DNA of 64,000 nt from Acidobacteria bacterium RIFCSPLOWO2_12_FULL_68_19 (GTDB lineage: Bacteria > Acidobacteriota > Vicinamibacteria > Vicinamibacterales > UBA2999), in contig MELF01000017.1 in NCBI GenBank assembly GCA_001767525.1, forward strand, positions 137,556 to 201,555, in the 5' to 3' direction. The notes under the pieces are model-generated. The model worked only from the letters and a program-made list of their open reading frames with translations, was not told the DNA's origin and ran no database searches. Both the position numbers and the translations under genes were made by a program. Positions within the stretch are counted from its first letter, which is position 1; each line of letters opens with the position of its first letter. Positions 1-8,048 of this stretch are shown here, piece by piece.

Positions 1-84
1 GGTTGGTCCGACGGCATCGGCTGGTCCGACGGCATCGGTTGGTCCGACGGCATCGGCTGGTCCGACGGCATCGGCTGGTCCGAC
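1..84 (+). repeat. 18-bp tandem repeat
   Basis: Unit GGCTGGTCCGACGGCATC, about 4.7 copies visible and continuing off the left edge. Copies differ only by GGT/GGC at the first codon, that is by synonymous changes, which supports the repeat being translated. Confidence 0.9.
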
Positions 85-87
85 TAG
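1..87 (+). CDS. C-terminal end of a GWSDGI-repeat protein (5' partial)
   Basis: Frame 1 from the first base reads four and a half copies of the hexapeptide GWSDGI and stops at TAG (85-87). The 18-bp DNA unit is nearly perfect. Frame 1 is preferred over the other open frames because every third base except two is G or C, as in the coding DNA elsewhere. Frame 2 is also open, to TGA at 128-130, so the frame choice is not certain. From memory, subtilisin-like (S8) peptidases of Acidobacteriota and Chloroflexota can end in similar W-S/G-D repeats; this is only a suggestion, because no catalytic domain is inside the window. The gene lies on the same strand as the HD-GYP gene that follows. Confidence 0.55.
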   Translation, partial: GWSDGIGWSDGIGWSDGIGWSDGIGWSD

Positions 88-126
88 CGACTTCACAGCT
101 CTGGATCCGCGAGGAGGGATAGTCAA

Positions 127-156
127 GTGAGAACGCTAATCATCTGGGGCGAATAG
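127..156 (+). CDS. Possible tiny leader ORF (9 codons)
   Basis: GTG at 127 opens a nine-codon frame reading VRTLIIWGE and ending in TAG. It is preceded by a strong Shine-Dalgarno-like GAGGAGG (111-117) at good spacing, whereas the HD-GYP gene downstream has no visible ribosome site. It may be a leader peptide coupling translation into the HD-GYP gene, or the SD may be fortuitous. Too short to judge by composition. Confidence 0.25.
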   Translation: MRTLIIWGE

Positions 157-190
157 ACCGATAAGCCATACGGCCAGCGCCGGCCGATCA

Positions 191-2122
191 ATGGCTGAAG
201 AATCTTCTGGATTGCCGCGTACGGGGCGCTTGTACGTCGTCGGCGTCATCGTACTTGGAATATCCACAGTTCTCTATTCAGTCGCATCGCTGATTCACGA
301 CCCGCTCGAATGGGATTGGATCGTACTGGCCGCCCTGACCTTGCTTACAGGTTCGTTCAGCATCAAGGTTCCTTCCGTAAACGCTCGGATCTCCGTCTCA
401 GAGGCGTTCGTCTTTGCAGCCGTCCTGTCATTCGGGCAACACGTTGCCACTGTCATAGTCGCGCTTGATTCCCTCGTCCTGACCAGTTGGCTACGTAGGC
501 CCAGTCGGTCGCCTCTACGTGTGATGTTCAATATGGCAGCGGGCGCTCTGGCCATTTCGTCTGCTGCCCATATCTTGGAGCGTATACTCCCATACGGTCG
601 AGCGACGTCGGCTCCCCTTGATCAGCTCCTCGGTCCAGTCCTTGTGCTCGCGATTTCATACTTCCTGATCAATAGTTGGCTCATCGCGGTCGCGGTTGCG
701 TACGAACAGCAATCATCAGCTCGAGAGATTTGGCGCCGACATTTCCTGTGGTTCGGACTTAATTATCTCGGCGGAGCATCGGTGGCTATCGTGCTTGTCA
801 ATTTCACGCGAGATCTCAACCTCGCAGCGATTAGTGCGATTGTACCGTTCATAGTAATTCTGTACGTCACTTTTCGAACCTCGTGGGGACGCGTTGAAGA
901 CGCGAACAGGCACGTTTCGCAGGTCAGCGAACTCTACCTCTCAACAATTGAAACGTTGGCGATGGCCGTTGATGCAAAGGACCAAATTACGCACGGTCAC
1001 ATTCGGCGTGTACAGGTATTCGCTCTTGAACTTGCAAGACGACTAGGAGTCAGCGACGAGGGTCAACTAAAAGCAATTACGACAGCCGCCCTTCTCCACG
1101 ACATGGGCAAGCTGGCGATCCCGGAGCACATTCTCAACAAGCCTGGCAGGTTGACCGGCGCTGAGTTCGAGAAGATGAAGCGCCACGCCGACATTGGCGC
1201 GGACCTCTTGTCGTCAGTGAAGTTTCCGTACCCAGTTGTCCCTATAGTTAGGCACCACCATGAGAACTGGGATGGCAGCGGGTATCCATCCGGCATCTCC
1301 GGAACCGACATTCCCCTTGGCGCTCGCATACTCTCGGTGGTCGATTGTTTTGATGCGTTGACGTCGGATCGGCCGTACCGCCCGCGATTGTCAACGGAAG
1401 AAGCGTTCGCAATCATTCGTGAACGACGGTGTACGACCTACGACCCACTCGTAGTCGATACGTTCCTAAGAGCGTATTCTGAAATTGCTCCGGCTGCAGT
1501 TCGCGCCGGACAAGAGGCTCGTAGCGTGATCGATGCCGCAGATCTTGCGGTGCCCACCGATGAATCGGTTTCAGCTCTATTACGGCAGATCCGCACAAGT
1601 GCGTCGGAGACTGCGCATTTGGATACATGCGCGCGGGAAGTCGCGCGAGCCCCATCAGTTCATACGGCTCTGCAGTTAGGTGTTCAGTGCTTGCGGCAGC
1701 TCACGCCAGCAACCGTCTACGCGCTGTTTCTTTATGACCGAAACGCGGATGTCCTAACTTGTGTAGACGCGATTGGAGATGAACAACGCCTTCTCCACGG
1801 GTTGAACATCAGACTGGGGGAGAAGGTTACGGGATGGGTGGGCGCGAATGGGCGTGCTTCAGTTAACTCAGATGCTTCCCTGGACCTCGCTCAAATCGCC
1901 GGGTTGTTCACACCTGCACTCCGCAGCACAATCAGCGCGCCACTGATCACGGCGGAAGACATAGTCGGAGTCCTGACGATCTACTGCACCAAGGACAACG
2001 CCTTCGATGACAATCATCGTTACGCGGTCGAGCAGGTAGCCTCTTGCTTGGTTGACAGGATTGGCTCACGCCGATCGATTCCATCAACGAACATAGTTTC
2101 ATTTCCGCGACACCAGAGCTAG
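191..2122 (+). CDS. Membrane HD-GYP phosphodiesterase with C-terminal GAF domain
   Basis: Predicted cyclic-di-GMP phosphodiesterase of 643 aa. Residues ~1-235 contain about six to eight hydrophobic helices, forming a membrane sensor region. Residues ~250-440 are an HD-GYP domain with all expected motifs: LLHDMGKLAIP near residue 302, the HHHENWDGSGYP block, and a VVDCFDALTSDRPYR tail. Residues ~470-625 resemble a GAF domain (ATVYALFLYDRNADVL..., GEKVTGWVG). The ATG at 191 is the only start downstream of the in-frame TAA at 137; no clear SD precedes it. GC content (about 53% in one sampled line) is well below genes to the right. Only 17 nt separate it from the sigma-54 activator, so the two are probably co-transcribed. 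The metal and GYP residues are intact, so I expect activity; the sensed signal is unknown. Confidence 0.9.
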   Translation: MAEESSGLPRTGRLYVVGVIVLGISTVLYSVASLIHDPLEWDWIVLAALTLLTGSFSIKVPSVNARISVSEAFVFAAVLSFGQHVATVIVALDSLVLTSWLRRPSRSPLRVMFNMAAGALAISSAAHILERILPYGRATSAPLDQLLGPVLVLAISYFLINSWLIAVAVAYEQQSSAREIWRRHFLWFGLNYLGGASVAIVLVNFTRDLNLAAISAIVPFIVILYVTFRTSWGRVEDANRHVSQVSELYLSTIETLAMAVDAKDQITHGHIRRVQVFALELARRLGVSDEGQLKAITTAALLHDMGKLAIPEHILNKPGRLTGAEFEKMKRHADIGADLLSSVKFPYPVVPIVRHHHENWDGSGYPSGISGTDIPLGARILSVVDCFDALTSDRPYRPRLSTEEAFAIIRERRCTTYDPLVVDTFLRAYSEIAPAAVRAGQEARSVIDAADLAVPTDESVSALLRQIRTSASETAHLDTCAREVARAPSVHTALQLGVQCLRQLTPATVYALFLYDRNADVLTCVDAIGDEQRLLHGLNIRLGEKVTGWVGANGRASVNSDASLDLAQIAGLFTPALRSTISAPLITAEDIVGVLTIYCTKDNAFDDNHRYAVEQVASCLVDRIGSRRSIPSTNIVSFPRHQS

Positions 2123-2139
2123 TCCAGCGGACGGGCGCT

Positions 2140-4887
2140 ATGAGTCTCACTTACGAAACGGCGGCGAGACTGTTTAGACAGGGCGCGTTCATTGAACTTA
2201 TTGCTGCGTCTGGACGTGACGAAACCGAACGACGCACACTGGATCCTTGCAGTCGCGTCTTGGTTGCAAACGCGCTGGCCATCGCTGGCCACCTAGACGA
2301 AGCAGCGCTACTTGCTGAGGTCGACAGGCAGCCTGGGCTGGCGCCGGCAATTCGGTCTCATGCCGAATGGGTACTCGGATTAATACGATGGCGAACGGGA
2401 GAGATGTCTTCGGCGCTGCGGCATGCACTTACGGCGGCACGGCTTGCGGATGAGTCTCGAAGTCTCGAGCGAATTGCATGGACCCGCCTGCATCTCTTTC
2501 GTCTGGTGATTGATGCTGGGCGCACGGATGCAATCAGCGCCATCCTTCCCGAAGTCAGGGGTGCTGTCGCAAGAGCAGGGTCACCACAAGCTGCGGCGTA
2601 CCTTCACAATTGCGTCGGCGTACTTGAAGCGCAGACCGGACGGATCACTGAGGCCCGCCGACATCTGACCATTGCTGAATCATTACTCAACCTGGAACCA
2701 AACGGCTGGATCGCTGCTTCAATACGACTGAATGGTGCCCTACTAGAATGTGCGCAGTATGAATTTGAGGCAGCAGCGAACCATTTCCCAGCAGCCAAGA
2801 AGTTATCCGCAAGAAGTGGGTTCCATGGCAACACGTCCTCGGCTGAGGCTGGCCTCGGCTATGTTCAATTCCTAACTGGACAATTCGAAAAGGCCAAACA
2901 GACTCTCTATGGCTTAATGCGAGATCCTCAGGTGTCGGCTTCAGCCACGCTAGCCGCAGCCGATAGCATCGCGCGGATGCACTTGGCGCTCGGCGAGTTC
3001 GAAGATTGCGACCGAATTCTTCGCATTATTGAGGATAAGGTGCGGGAGCAGCCTGAAATCGCCTTGAGCTATCAGGCTCGGTGGGCCCCTCTTTCGCGCG
3101 CTCGATTGCTGATGAGGGAGAATGAGTTTGAGCACGCGCTGGACTCGCTGCGTACGACGGAACGGCAAGCTCGCCAGGTTACAGACACGCCCCTTGAGAT
3201 CGCTGCGCATCTCCTCGCTGCGCAGGTTCTGTCCAAGCTAGGACGCCTTTCGGAAAGTACAGCTCGCCTGTGGAAGGCCGACGCAGTAGGGATAACAGAC
3301 ATCCGCGAGCTCCAGGCACAGTACTACTACGGATCGGCTCAGATCCTACGCGACCTAGCGACACCTCTTTCTGAACATCTTCGGCATCGCGCGCTACGGA
3401 TGTGGAAGGACCAAGGCATCGTGTCGGTGCGCCTCGAAATGGACGACGCGCCGCTCGAGACGACGCAGGCCGCTGAGGCCGTAGAGCCGCAGGGGGCATC
3501 GGGGCCGGCGACGATCGAGTGCGTCGCCGACTCCCTGTCCGCCTTCGCCGATCTCGCCCACCGGCCGCGCCTGCTGGCCGACGAGATGCTCTGGACCATC
3601 CGGGCGCTCGAGTGTTCGCCCGACGCCGGGCTCGTCGAAACACGCGAGCACGCGCAGCCTCCGCAGGCCTCGGACACCACGGCGGCGCTGCCGCTCGGCA
3701 TCGACCGGAAGAGGCATCTGACGCTCGTCTGCCGCATCCCGGAGAACCCGGCCAAGGCCATCCTCCTCGCCGACATCCTTCGCATGGGCCGCTCCGCCCT
3801 CGCGCTGGAGCGCCTGCGCGAGGAGGAGCGCAATCGCGCCGCGCTCTGGCCGGCGCCGCCTCTCGAGGAACAGGCGGGAGCGCTCTTCATCGCCGAAGAC
3901 ATGCAGACGCTGCTCGCCACGGCGCGCCGCATCGCGCCCACGACCGTCCCGGTCCTCCTCACCGGAGAAACGGGCACGGGCAAGGAGGTGCTCGCGCGGA
4001 CGATCCACGCCTACTCCAGCCGCGCGTCGGCGGCCTTCCTGCCCTTCAACTGCAGCAGCGTGCCGAAGGAGATGCTCGACTCGCAGCTCTTCGGTCACCG
4101 CAAGGGCGCCTTCACCGGCGCCGCCGAGCACTTCCCGGGCGTTATCCGCGCCGCCGCCGGCGGCACGCTCTTCCTCGACGAGATCGGCGAAACGACGCTC
4201 GACGTGCAGCCGAAGCTGCTCCGGTTCCTCGAGTCGAACGAGGTGCACCCGATCGGCGAAGCGCAGCCGGTGCGCGCCGACGTCCGCGTGATTGCGGCCA
4301 CCAACGCCAATCTCGACGCCCTCGTCGCGCAGGGCCGCTTTCGCGAAGACCTCTTCTACCGCCTGAACATCGTCCGCCTGCACGTGCCGCCGCTGCGCGA
4401 ACGCCGCGTCGAGATCCCGTCGCTCGCGCACCACTACCTGCAGAAATACGCGCAGGAATACGGCAAGGGAAACCTCCGAATCGCCGAGGACACGATGGAG
4501 TACCTGGTGCTCTACCGGTGGCCGGGCAACGTGCGGCAGCTTGCCAACGAGACGCGGCGCCTGGCCGCGCTGGCCGAAACCGACGCCGTCCTCATGCCCG
4601 AGCATCTCTCGGAGGAGATTGCCGCCTCGAGACGCACCGTCCCCGCCTCCGAGCGCGTCCTGGAGCCGACCGAGCTCGTCGTCCGCATCGATCAGCCGAT
4701 GCCCGCCGCGGTCCAGCACCTCGAACGGGCCATGATCCAGCACGCGCTTCGCCTCACCGGCGGCCGGATGGAGGAAACGGCGGCCATGCTCGGCGTGTCG
4801 CGCAAGGGCCTCTACCTCAAGCGGGTCCGCTACGGCCTCAAGCCGCCGGAAGACGCCTCGGCACCAGCCGTGGCGACCGACGTCTAG
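2140..4887 (+). CDS. TPR-containing sigma-54-dependent transcriptional activator
   Basis: 915-aa bacterial enhancer-binding protein. Residues ~1-430 are helical TPR-like repeats, residues ~460-570 may be a degenerate GAF-like segment, and residues ~585-820 are a complete AAA+ activator domain: Walker A GETGTGKE (~609), GAFTGA sigma-54 contact loop (~657), Walker B TLFLDEIGE and the R-finger region FREDLFYRLNIVRLHVPPLRER. The C terminus has a Fis-type helix-turn-helix (RMEETAAMLGVSRKGLYLKR). Intact GAFTGA predicts activation of RNA polymerase with sigma-54. The TPR region replaces the usual receiver domain, so control is probably by protein or peptide binding. Base composition changes sharply at about nucleotide 3,420 (residue ~427) with no frame break. 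It sits 17 nt after the HD-GYP gene; targets unknown. Confidence 0.92.
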   Translation: MSLTYETAARLFRQGAFIELIAASGRDETERRTLDPCSRVLVANALAIAGHLDEAALLAEVDRQPGLAPAIRSHAEWVLGLIRWRTGEMSSALRHALTAARLADESRSLERIAWTRLHLFRLVIDAGRTDAISAILPEVRGAVARAGSPQAAAYLHNCVGVLEAQTGRITEARRHLTIAESLLNLEPNGWIAASIRLNGALLECAQYEFEAAANHFPAAKKLSARSGFHGNTSSAEAGLGYVQFLTGQFEKAKQTLYGLMRDPQVSASATLAAADSIARMHLALGEFEDCDRILRIIEDKVREQPEIALSYQARWAPLSRARLLMRENEFEHALDSLRTTERQARQVTDTPLEIAAHLLAAQVLSKLGRLSESTARLWKADAVGITDIRELQAQYYYGSAQILRDLATPLSEHLRHRALRMWKDQGIVSVRLEMDDAPLETTQAAEAVEPQGASGPATIECVADSLSAFADLAHRPRLLADEMLWTIRALECSPDAGLVETREHAQPPQASDTTAALPLGIDRKRHLTLVCRIPENPAKAILLADILRMGRSALALERLREEERNRAALWPAPPLEEQAGALFIAEDMQTLLATARRIAPTTVPVLLTGETGTGKEVLARTIHAYSSRASAAFLPFNCSSVPKEMLDSQLFGHRKGAFTGAAEHFPGVIRAAAGGTLFLDEIGETTLDVQPKLLRFLESNEVHPIGEAQPVRADVRVIAATNANLDALVAQGRFREDLFYRLNIVRLHVPPLRERRVEIPSLAHHYLQKYAQEYGKGNLRIAEDTMEYLVLYRWPGNVRQLANETRRLAALAETDAVLMPEHLSEEIAASRRTVPASERVLEPTELVVRIDQPMPAAVQHLERAMIQHALRLTGGRMEETAAMLGVSRKGLYLKRVRYGLKPPEDASAPAVATDV

Positions 4888-5021
4888 GCCGCGGTTCGCC
4901 AGGTCCGCCTTCAGCGGCCCCCGCAGAACTTGACGTTACAGAGATCGTCCGGACGGCGGGCAGGCCAGGCGGCACGGCCCGGTACACCGGCACGGCGAAG
5001 GCAAGACGACGGCGCGCCGGG

Positions 5022-5027
5022 TAAGAT
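5022..5027 (+). promoter_or_regulatory. Candidate -10 box for the DinB-like gene
   Basis: TAAGAT lies eight bases before the ATG at 5036 and no SD sequence is present. It fits a leaderless or nearly leaderless transcript, as proposed for several other genes in this window. Confidence 0.35.
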
Positions 5028-5035
5028 CACTGCCG

Positions 5036-5620
5036 ATGGCCGTCGCGGGTCCGCTCGCGCTCACGCCCGAAATCGAGACGTTCCGCCGGCAGTTCGAAGC
5101 ACTGTCGGTCGAAGCCGACGCGCTCGTCGCCCCTCTCGACGACGAGCAGTTCAGCTGGCGACCAGCGCCGGGGGCATGGTCCGTCGGGCAGTGCCTCGAT
5201 CATCTCAACGCCACCGCGCGGATGTACCTGCCGGTGATGGACGAAGGCATCGCCGTCGCGATTCGCCGGGGACTCTACGGAGCCGGACCGTTCAGGTACA
5301 ACTGGGTAGGCCGGCTGTTCGTCTACCTCGTCCAGCCCACGACGCGCCTGCGGGCGAAGGCGCCGGCGCAGTTCCTGCCGGCGCCGGCGCGCCCGCGTCA
5401 TGATGTGATGGCGGCGTTTCGCGCCTACCAGGTGCAGTACGTCGATCGGCTGCGCCAAGCCAACGGTCTCGACCTCGCGCGCGCCCGTGTGGCCTCGCCG
5501 GCGGCCTCATGGCTGCGCATTCCGCTCGGCTCCAGCTTCGAGCTGATGGCTGCGCACGAGCGCCGTCATCTCGTCCAGGCCCGGCGCCTGCTCGACGCGC
5601 CCGGATTTCCGAGGAGGTGA
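5036..5620 (+). CDS. DinB-like four-helix-bundle protein
   Basis: 194 aa. The N-terminal pattern FEALSVEADALVAPLDDEQFSWRPAPGAWSVGQCLDHL matches the DinB / YfiT-like superfamily, where the conserved His of the CLDHL motif and the HERRHLVQ motif near the C terminus (AAHERRHLVQARRLLD) usually bind a divalent metal. Family members are often bacillithiol or mycothiol S-transferases or of unknown function; no specific substrate can be assigned here. It is a single gene, convergent with transketolase (22-bp gap). A -10-like TAAGAT lies eight bases before the ATG and no SD is visible. Confidence 0.82.
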   Translation: MAVAGPLALTPEIETFRRQFEALSVEADALVAPLDDEQFSWRPAPGAWSVGQCLDHLNATARMYLPVMDEGIAVAIRRGLYGAGPFRYNWVGRLFVYLVQPTTRLRAKAPAQFLPAPARPRHDVMAAFRAYQVQYVDRLRQANGLDLARARVASPAASWLRIPLGSSFELMAAHERRHLVQARRLLDAPGFPRR

Positions 5621-5642
5621 GACCGCGCTGCCCGCGCGGCAG

Positions 5643-7493
5643 CTACGCGCGCACGGCCGCAACGATGTGACGTGCGGAGATGCCGTACTGGTCGAGCAGT
5701 TGCGCCGGTGTGCCGCTGCGGGGAATGTCGCGCACCGCGAGGCGGCGGACGGCGAAGCCGCCCGCGGCGACCGCCGACGCCACCGCGTCGCCGATGCCAC
5801 CGCCCGCGTAGTGATCTTCCACCGTAATCAGGCGCCCGTTCGTCTCGCGGGCGCACCGCAGGAGCGCGGGCGCATCGACCGGCTGCACCGAATAGAGGTC
5901 GACGACGCGGATGCTGACGCCTTCCTTCTTCAGTTCGTCATACGCCTCGAGCGCCTCGAACACCGTGACGCCCGCGCCGATGACGGTGGCGGCGTCGGCG
6001 GCGCTCTCGCGCAGGATCTTCAAGCCGCCGATTTCGAACGTCTCCTCCGGCCCGTAGATCACGGGCGTCTTCGGGCGTGTCGTCCGCATGTACGCGGGGC
6101 CCGGATGGTACGCCATCCGCTCGACCAGCCGCTCGGTGCTGACGCCGTCGCAGGGATACAGCACGGTGACGTTCGGCTGCGCGCGCATCATTGCAAGGTC
6201 CTCGAGCGCCATCTGCGACGGTCCGTCCTCCCCGATCGACACGCCGGCGTGGGAACCGGCCATCTTGATGGCCAGATTGCTGATGGCCGCCATGCGGACG
6301 AAGTCGTACGCGCGCGTGAGAAACGCCGCAAAGGTCGACGGAAATGGAATGGCCCCGCGGCTCGCCAGTCCCATCGCCGCCCCGAGCATGGCCTGCTCCG
6401 CGATGAACATCTGATGGAAGCGCTCGGGGTGCGCCTGCTCGAATTTCTCGCTGAACGTGGAATTCTTCACGTCCGCGTCGATGGCGACAATACGGTCGTC
6501 GCCCGCGGCGAGGCGGGCGAGGGCGGCGCCGTAGGCCTCGCGCGTCGCCACGCTGTCGCCGGGCTTGTAGGCGGATGCCCCGACGCTCCCCTGGCGCGAC
6601 GGCGCGCGGCGGAGCGGGTGCGGCGCCGCCGGCCGAAGGGACACCCCCTCGTCGGGCACGAACTGCGATTCGAGCTCGGCCAGCGCCCGGTCGAGCTCCG
6701 GCCCCTTCTTGAGCGGCTTGCCGTGCCAGCCGCCCAGCCCTTCCATGAACGACACGCCCTTCCCCTTGACCGTCTTCGCCAGGATCATCGTCGGGCGGCC
6801 CCGGGACTGCCGCGCCTTCTCGAGGGCGTCGACGAGCGCCAGCAAGTCGTGGCCGTCAACCATCGCCACGTGCCAGCCGAAGGCGCGCCACCGGGCGGCG
6901 AGCGACTCGAGGTCGTGCTGCCACTGGGTCGGCGCGCTCTGCCCAAGCGCGTTCACGTCGGTGATGCCGCAGAGGGAGTCGAGCCGCTCGAACGCGGCGA
7001 CGTTGGCCGCCTCCCACACCGCGCCCTCGGCCGACTCTCCGTCACCGAGCAGCACGTAGGTCCGATGGTCGGACTTGATCCGCCGCGCGTTGAGGGCGAT
7101 GCCGACGGCGGCCGCCAGCCCCTGGCCGAGCGAGCCGGTCGCCACGTCGACAAACGGCAGCCGCGGCGTCGGATGACCCTCGAGGTCGGAGTCGAACCGG
7201 CGCAACGACAGCAGATCCCCACGATCGAGAAACCCCGCCTCGGCCCACGCCGCGTACAGAATCGGCGCCGCGTGTCCCTTCGACAGCACGAAGCGGTCGT
7301 TGTCGGGATTCTGCGGGTCTGTCGGGTCGTACCGCATCTCGGCAAAGAACAGGGCTGCGACGGCCTCGGCCGCCGAGCAGCAGGTACTCGGATGGCCGCT
7401 GCCGGCTTGGGCGGTGGCCCGCACCGAGGCGATGCGCAGGCGTGTGGCGATGTTCCTCAGCGCCGGCACGCGCACGGATGTCTGCACCGACAA
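5643..7493 (-). CDS. tkt: Transketolase
   Basis: Thiamine-diphosphate enzyme of the non-oxidative pentose phosphate pathway. The start is taken as TTG at 7493 because GGAGG lies seven bases upstream; the longer ORF adds 28 residues overlapping the divergent gene and looks non-coding. The resulting 616 aa match the shorter, animal-like transketolase class. Features visible: ThDP motif GDGESAEGAVWEAANVA, the N-terminal AGSGHPSTCCSAAE substrate motif, and the pyrimidine domain (FPSTFAAFLTRAYDFVRM, SHAGVSIGEDGPSQMALEDLAMMR). The C-terminal domain (LITVEDHYAGGGIGDAVA) is complete. Divergent from the DUF4149-like gene with a 56-bp intergenic region. Alternative, a fused dihydroxyacetone-synthase-like enzyme, seems unlikely. 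Confidence 0.95.
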   Translation of the reverse strand: MSVQTSVRVPALRNIATRLRIASVRATAQAGSGHPSTCCSAAEAVAALFFAEMRYDPTDPQNPDNDRFVLSKGHAAPILYAAWAEAGFLDRGDLLSLRRFDSDLEGHPTPRLPFVDVATGSLGQGLAAAVGIALNARRIKSDHRTYVLLGDGESAEGAVWEAANVAAFERLDSLCGITDVNALGQSAPTQWQHDLESLAARWRAFGWHVAMVDGHDLLALVDALEKARQSRGRPTMILAKTVKGKGVSFMEGLGGWHGKPLKKGPELDRALAELESQFVPDEGVSLRPAAPHPLRRAPSRQGSVGASAYKPGDSVATREAYGAALARLAAGDDRIVAIDADVKNSTFSEKFEQAHPERFHQMFIAEQAMLGAAMGLASRGAIPFPSTFAAFLTRAYDFVRMAAISNLAIKMAGSHAGVSIGEDGPSQMALEDLAMMRAQPNVTVLYPCDGVSTERLVERMAYHPGPAYMRTTRPKTPVIYGPEETFEIGGLKILRESAADAATVIGAGVTVFEALEAYDELKKEGVSIRVVDLYSVQPVDAPALLRCARETNGRLITVEDHYAGGGIGDAVASAVAAGGFAVRRLAVRDIPRSGTPAQLLDQYGISARHIVAAVRA

Positions 7494-7537
7494 GTCATCT
7501 CCTCCAGATAAGAGAGTGCTGGGTCTCGAACGAGAAT

Positions 7538-7543
7538 TATAAT
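7538..7543 (+). promoter_or_regulatory. -10 box six bases before the start of the membrane protein gene
   Basis: Perfect TATAAT followed by GCGCGG and the ATG at 7550. The transcription start would fall on or next to the ATG, implying a leaderless mRNA. No convincing -35 is seen. Confidence 0.5.
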
Positions 7544-7549
7544 GCGCGG

Positions 7550-8041
7550 ATGCTCGCGCTGCGGTACGTGTACACACTGGCGCTGGTGGTCTGGCTCGGT
7601 GGGATGGTCGTGCTGGGCGCGCTGGTGGCGCCGACCACCTTCGAGGTGCTGCAGTCGCGCGAGGCGACCGCCGGCCGCGCGCTGGCCGGCGACGTCTTCG
7701 GCACGACGATCGCGCGCTTCCACTATGTCGAGTACGCGGCTGGCGCGCTGCTGCTCGTGACGCTGACGGGGATGCGGCTGCTCGGCCCGCGGCCGGCCGC
7801 CTTCGGTGCGCGGGCGCTCATCGCCGCCGGCATGCTCACAGCCGCCCTCTACTCGGGACTGGTCGTCTTCCGCCGAATCGACGCGGTTCAGCTGGAGGCA
7901 GGGGGCCTGGCGTCACGTCTCCCGCCCGGCGACGCCCGGCGCGCCCGTTTCGACGAGCTGCACGAACTCTCCACTCGCCTCATGCTCCTCAACATGGCCG
8001 GCGCCCTCGTCCTGCTGTACTGGGAAGCCCGGGAGAAATAG
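7550..8041 (+). CDS. DUF4149-like (TMEM205-like) membrane protein
   Basis: 163 aa with about four hydrophobic segments (YTLALVVWLGGMVVLGALVAP; YAAGALLLVTLTGMRLLG; ALIAAGMLTAALYSGLVVF; LMLLNMAGALVLLYWEA). The pattern WLGGMVV...APTTFEVL and the F-H-x-V-E-Y region resemble the DUF4149 / TMEM205 family, whose function in bacteria is unknown. Start chosen at ATG 7550 because the longer ORF runs through the transketolase promoter and because TATAAT lies six bases upstream. It is followed after 7 nt by the isocitrate dehydrogenase gene and probably shares its transcript. Confidence 0.75.
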   Translation: MLALRYVYTLALVVWLGGMVVLGALVAPTTFEVLQSREATAGRALAGDVFGTTIARFHYVEYAAGALLLVTLTGMRLLGPRPAAFGARALIAAGMLTAALYSGLVVFRRIDAVQLEAGGLASRLPPGDARRARFDELHELSTRLMLLNMAGALVLLYWEAREK

Positions 8042-8048
8042 CCGTACG

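Noticed and set aside
5667-7511. 614-aa plus ORF opposite transketolase
   Set aside because: Shadow of the transketolase gene; compositional bias only.
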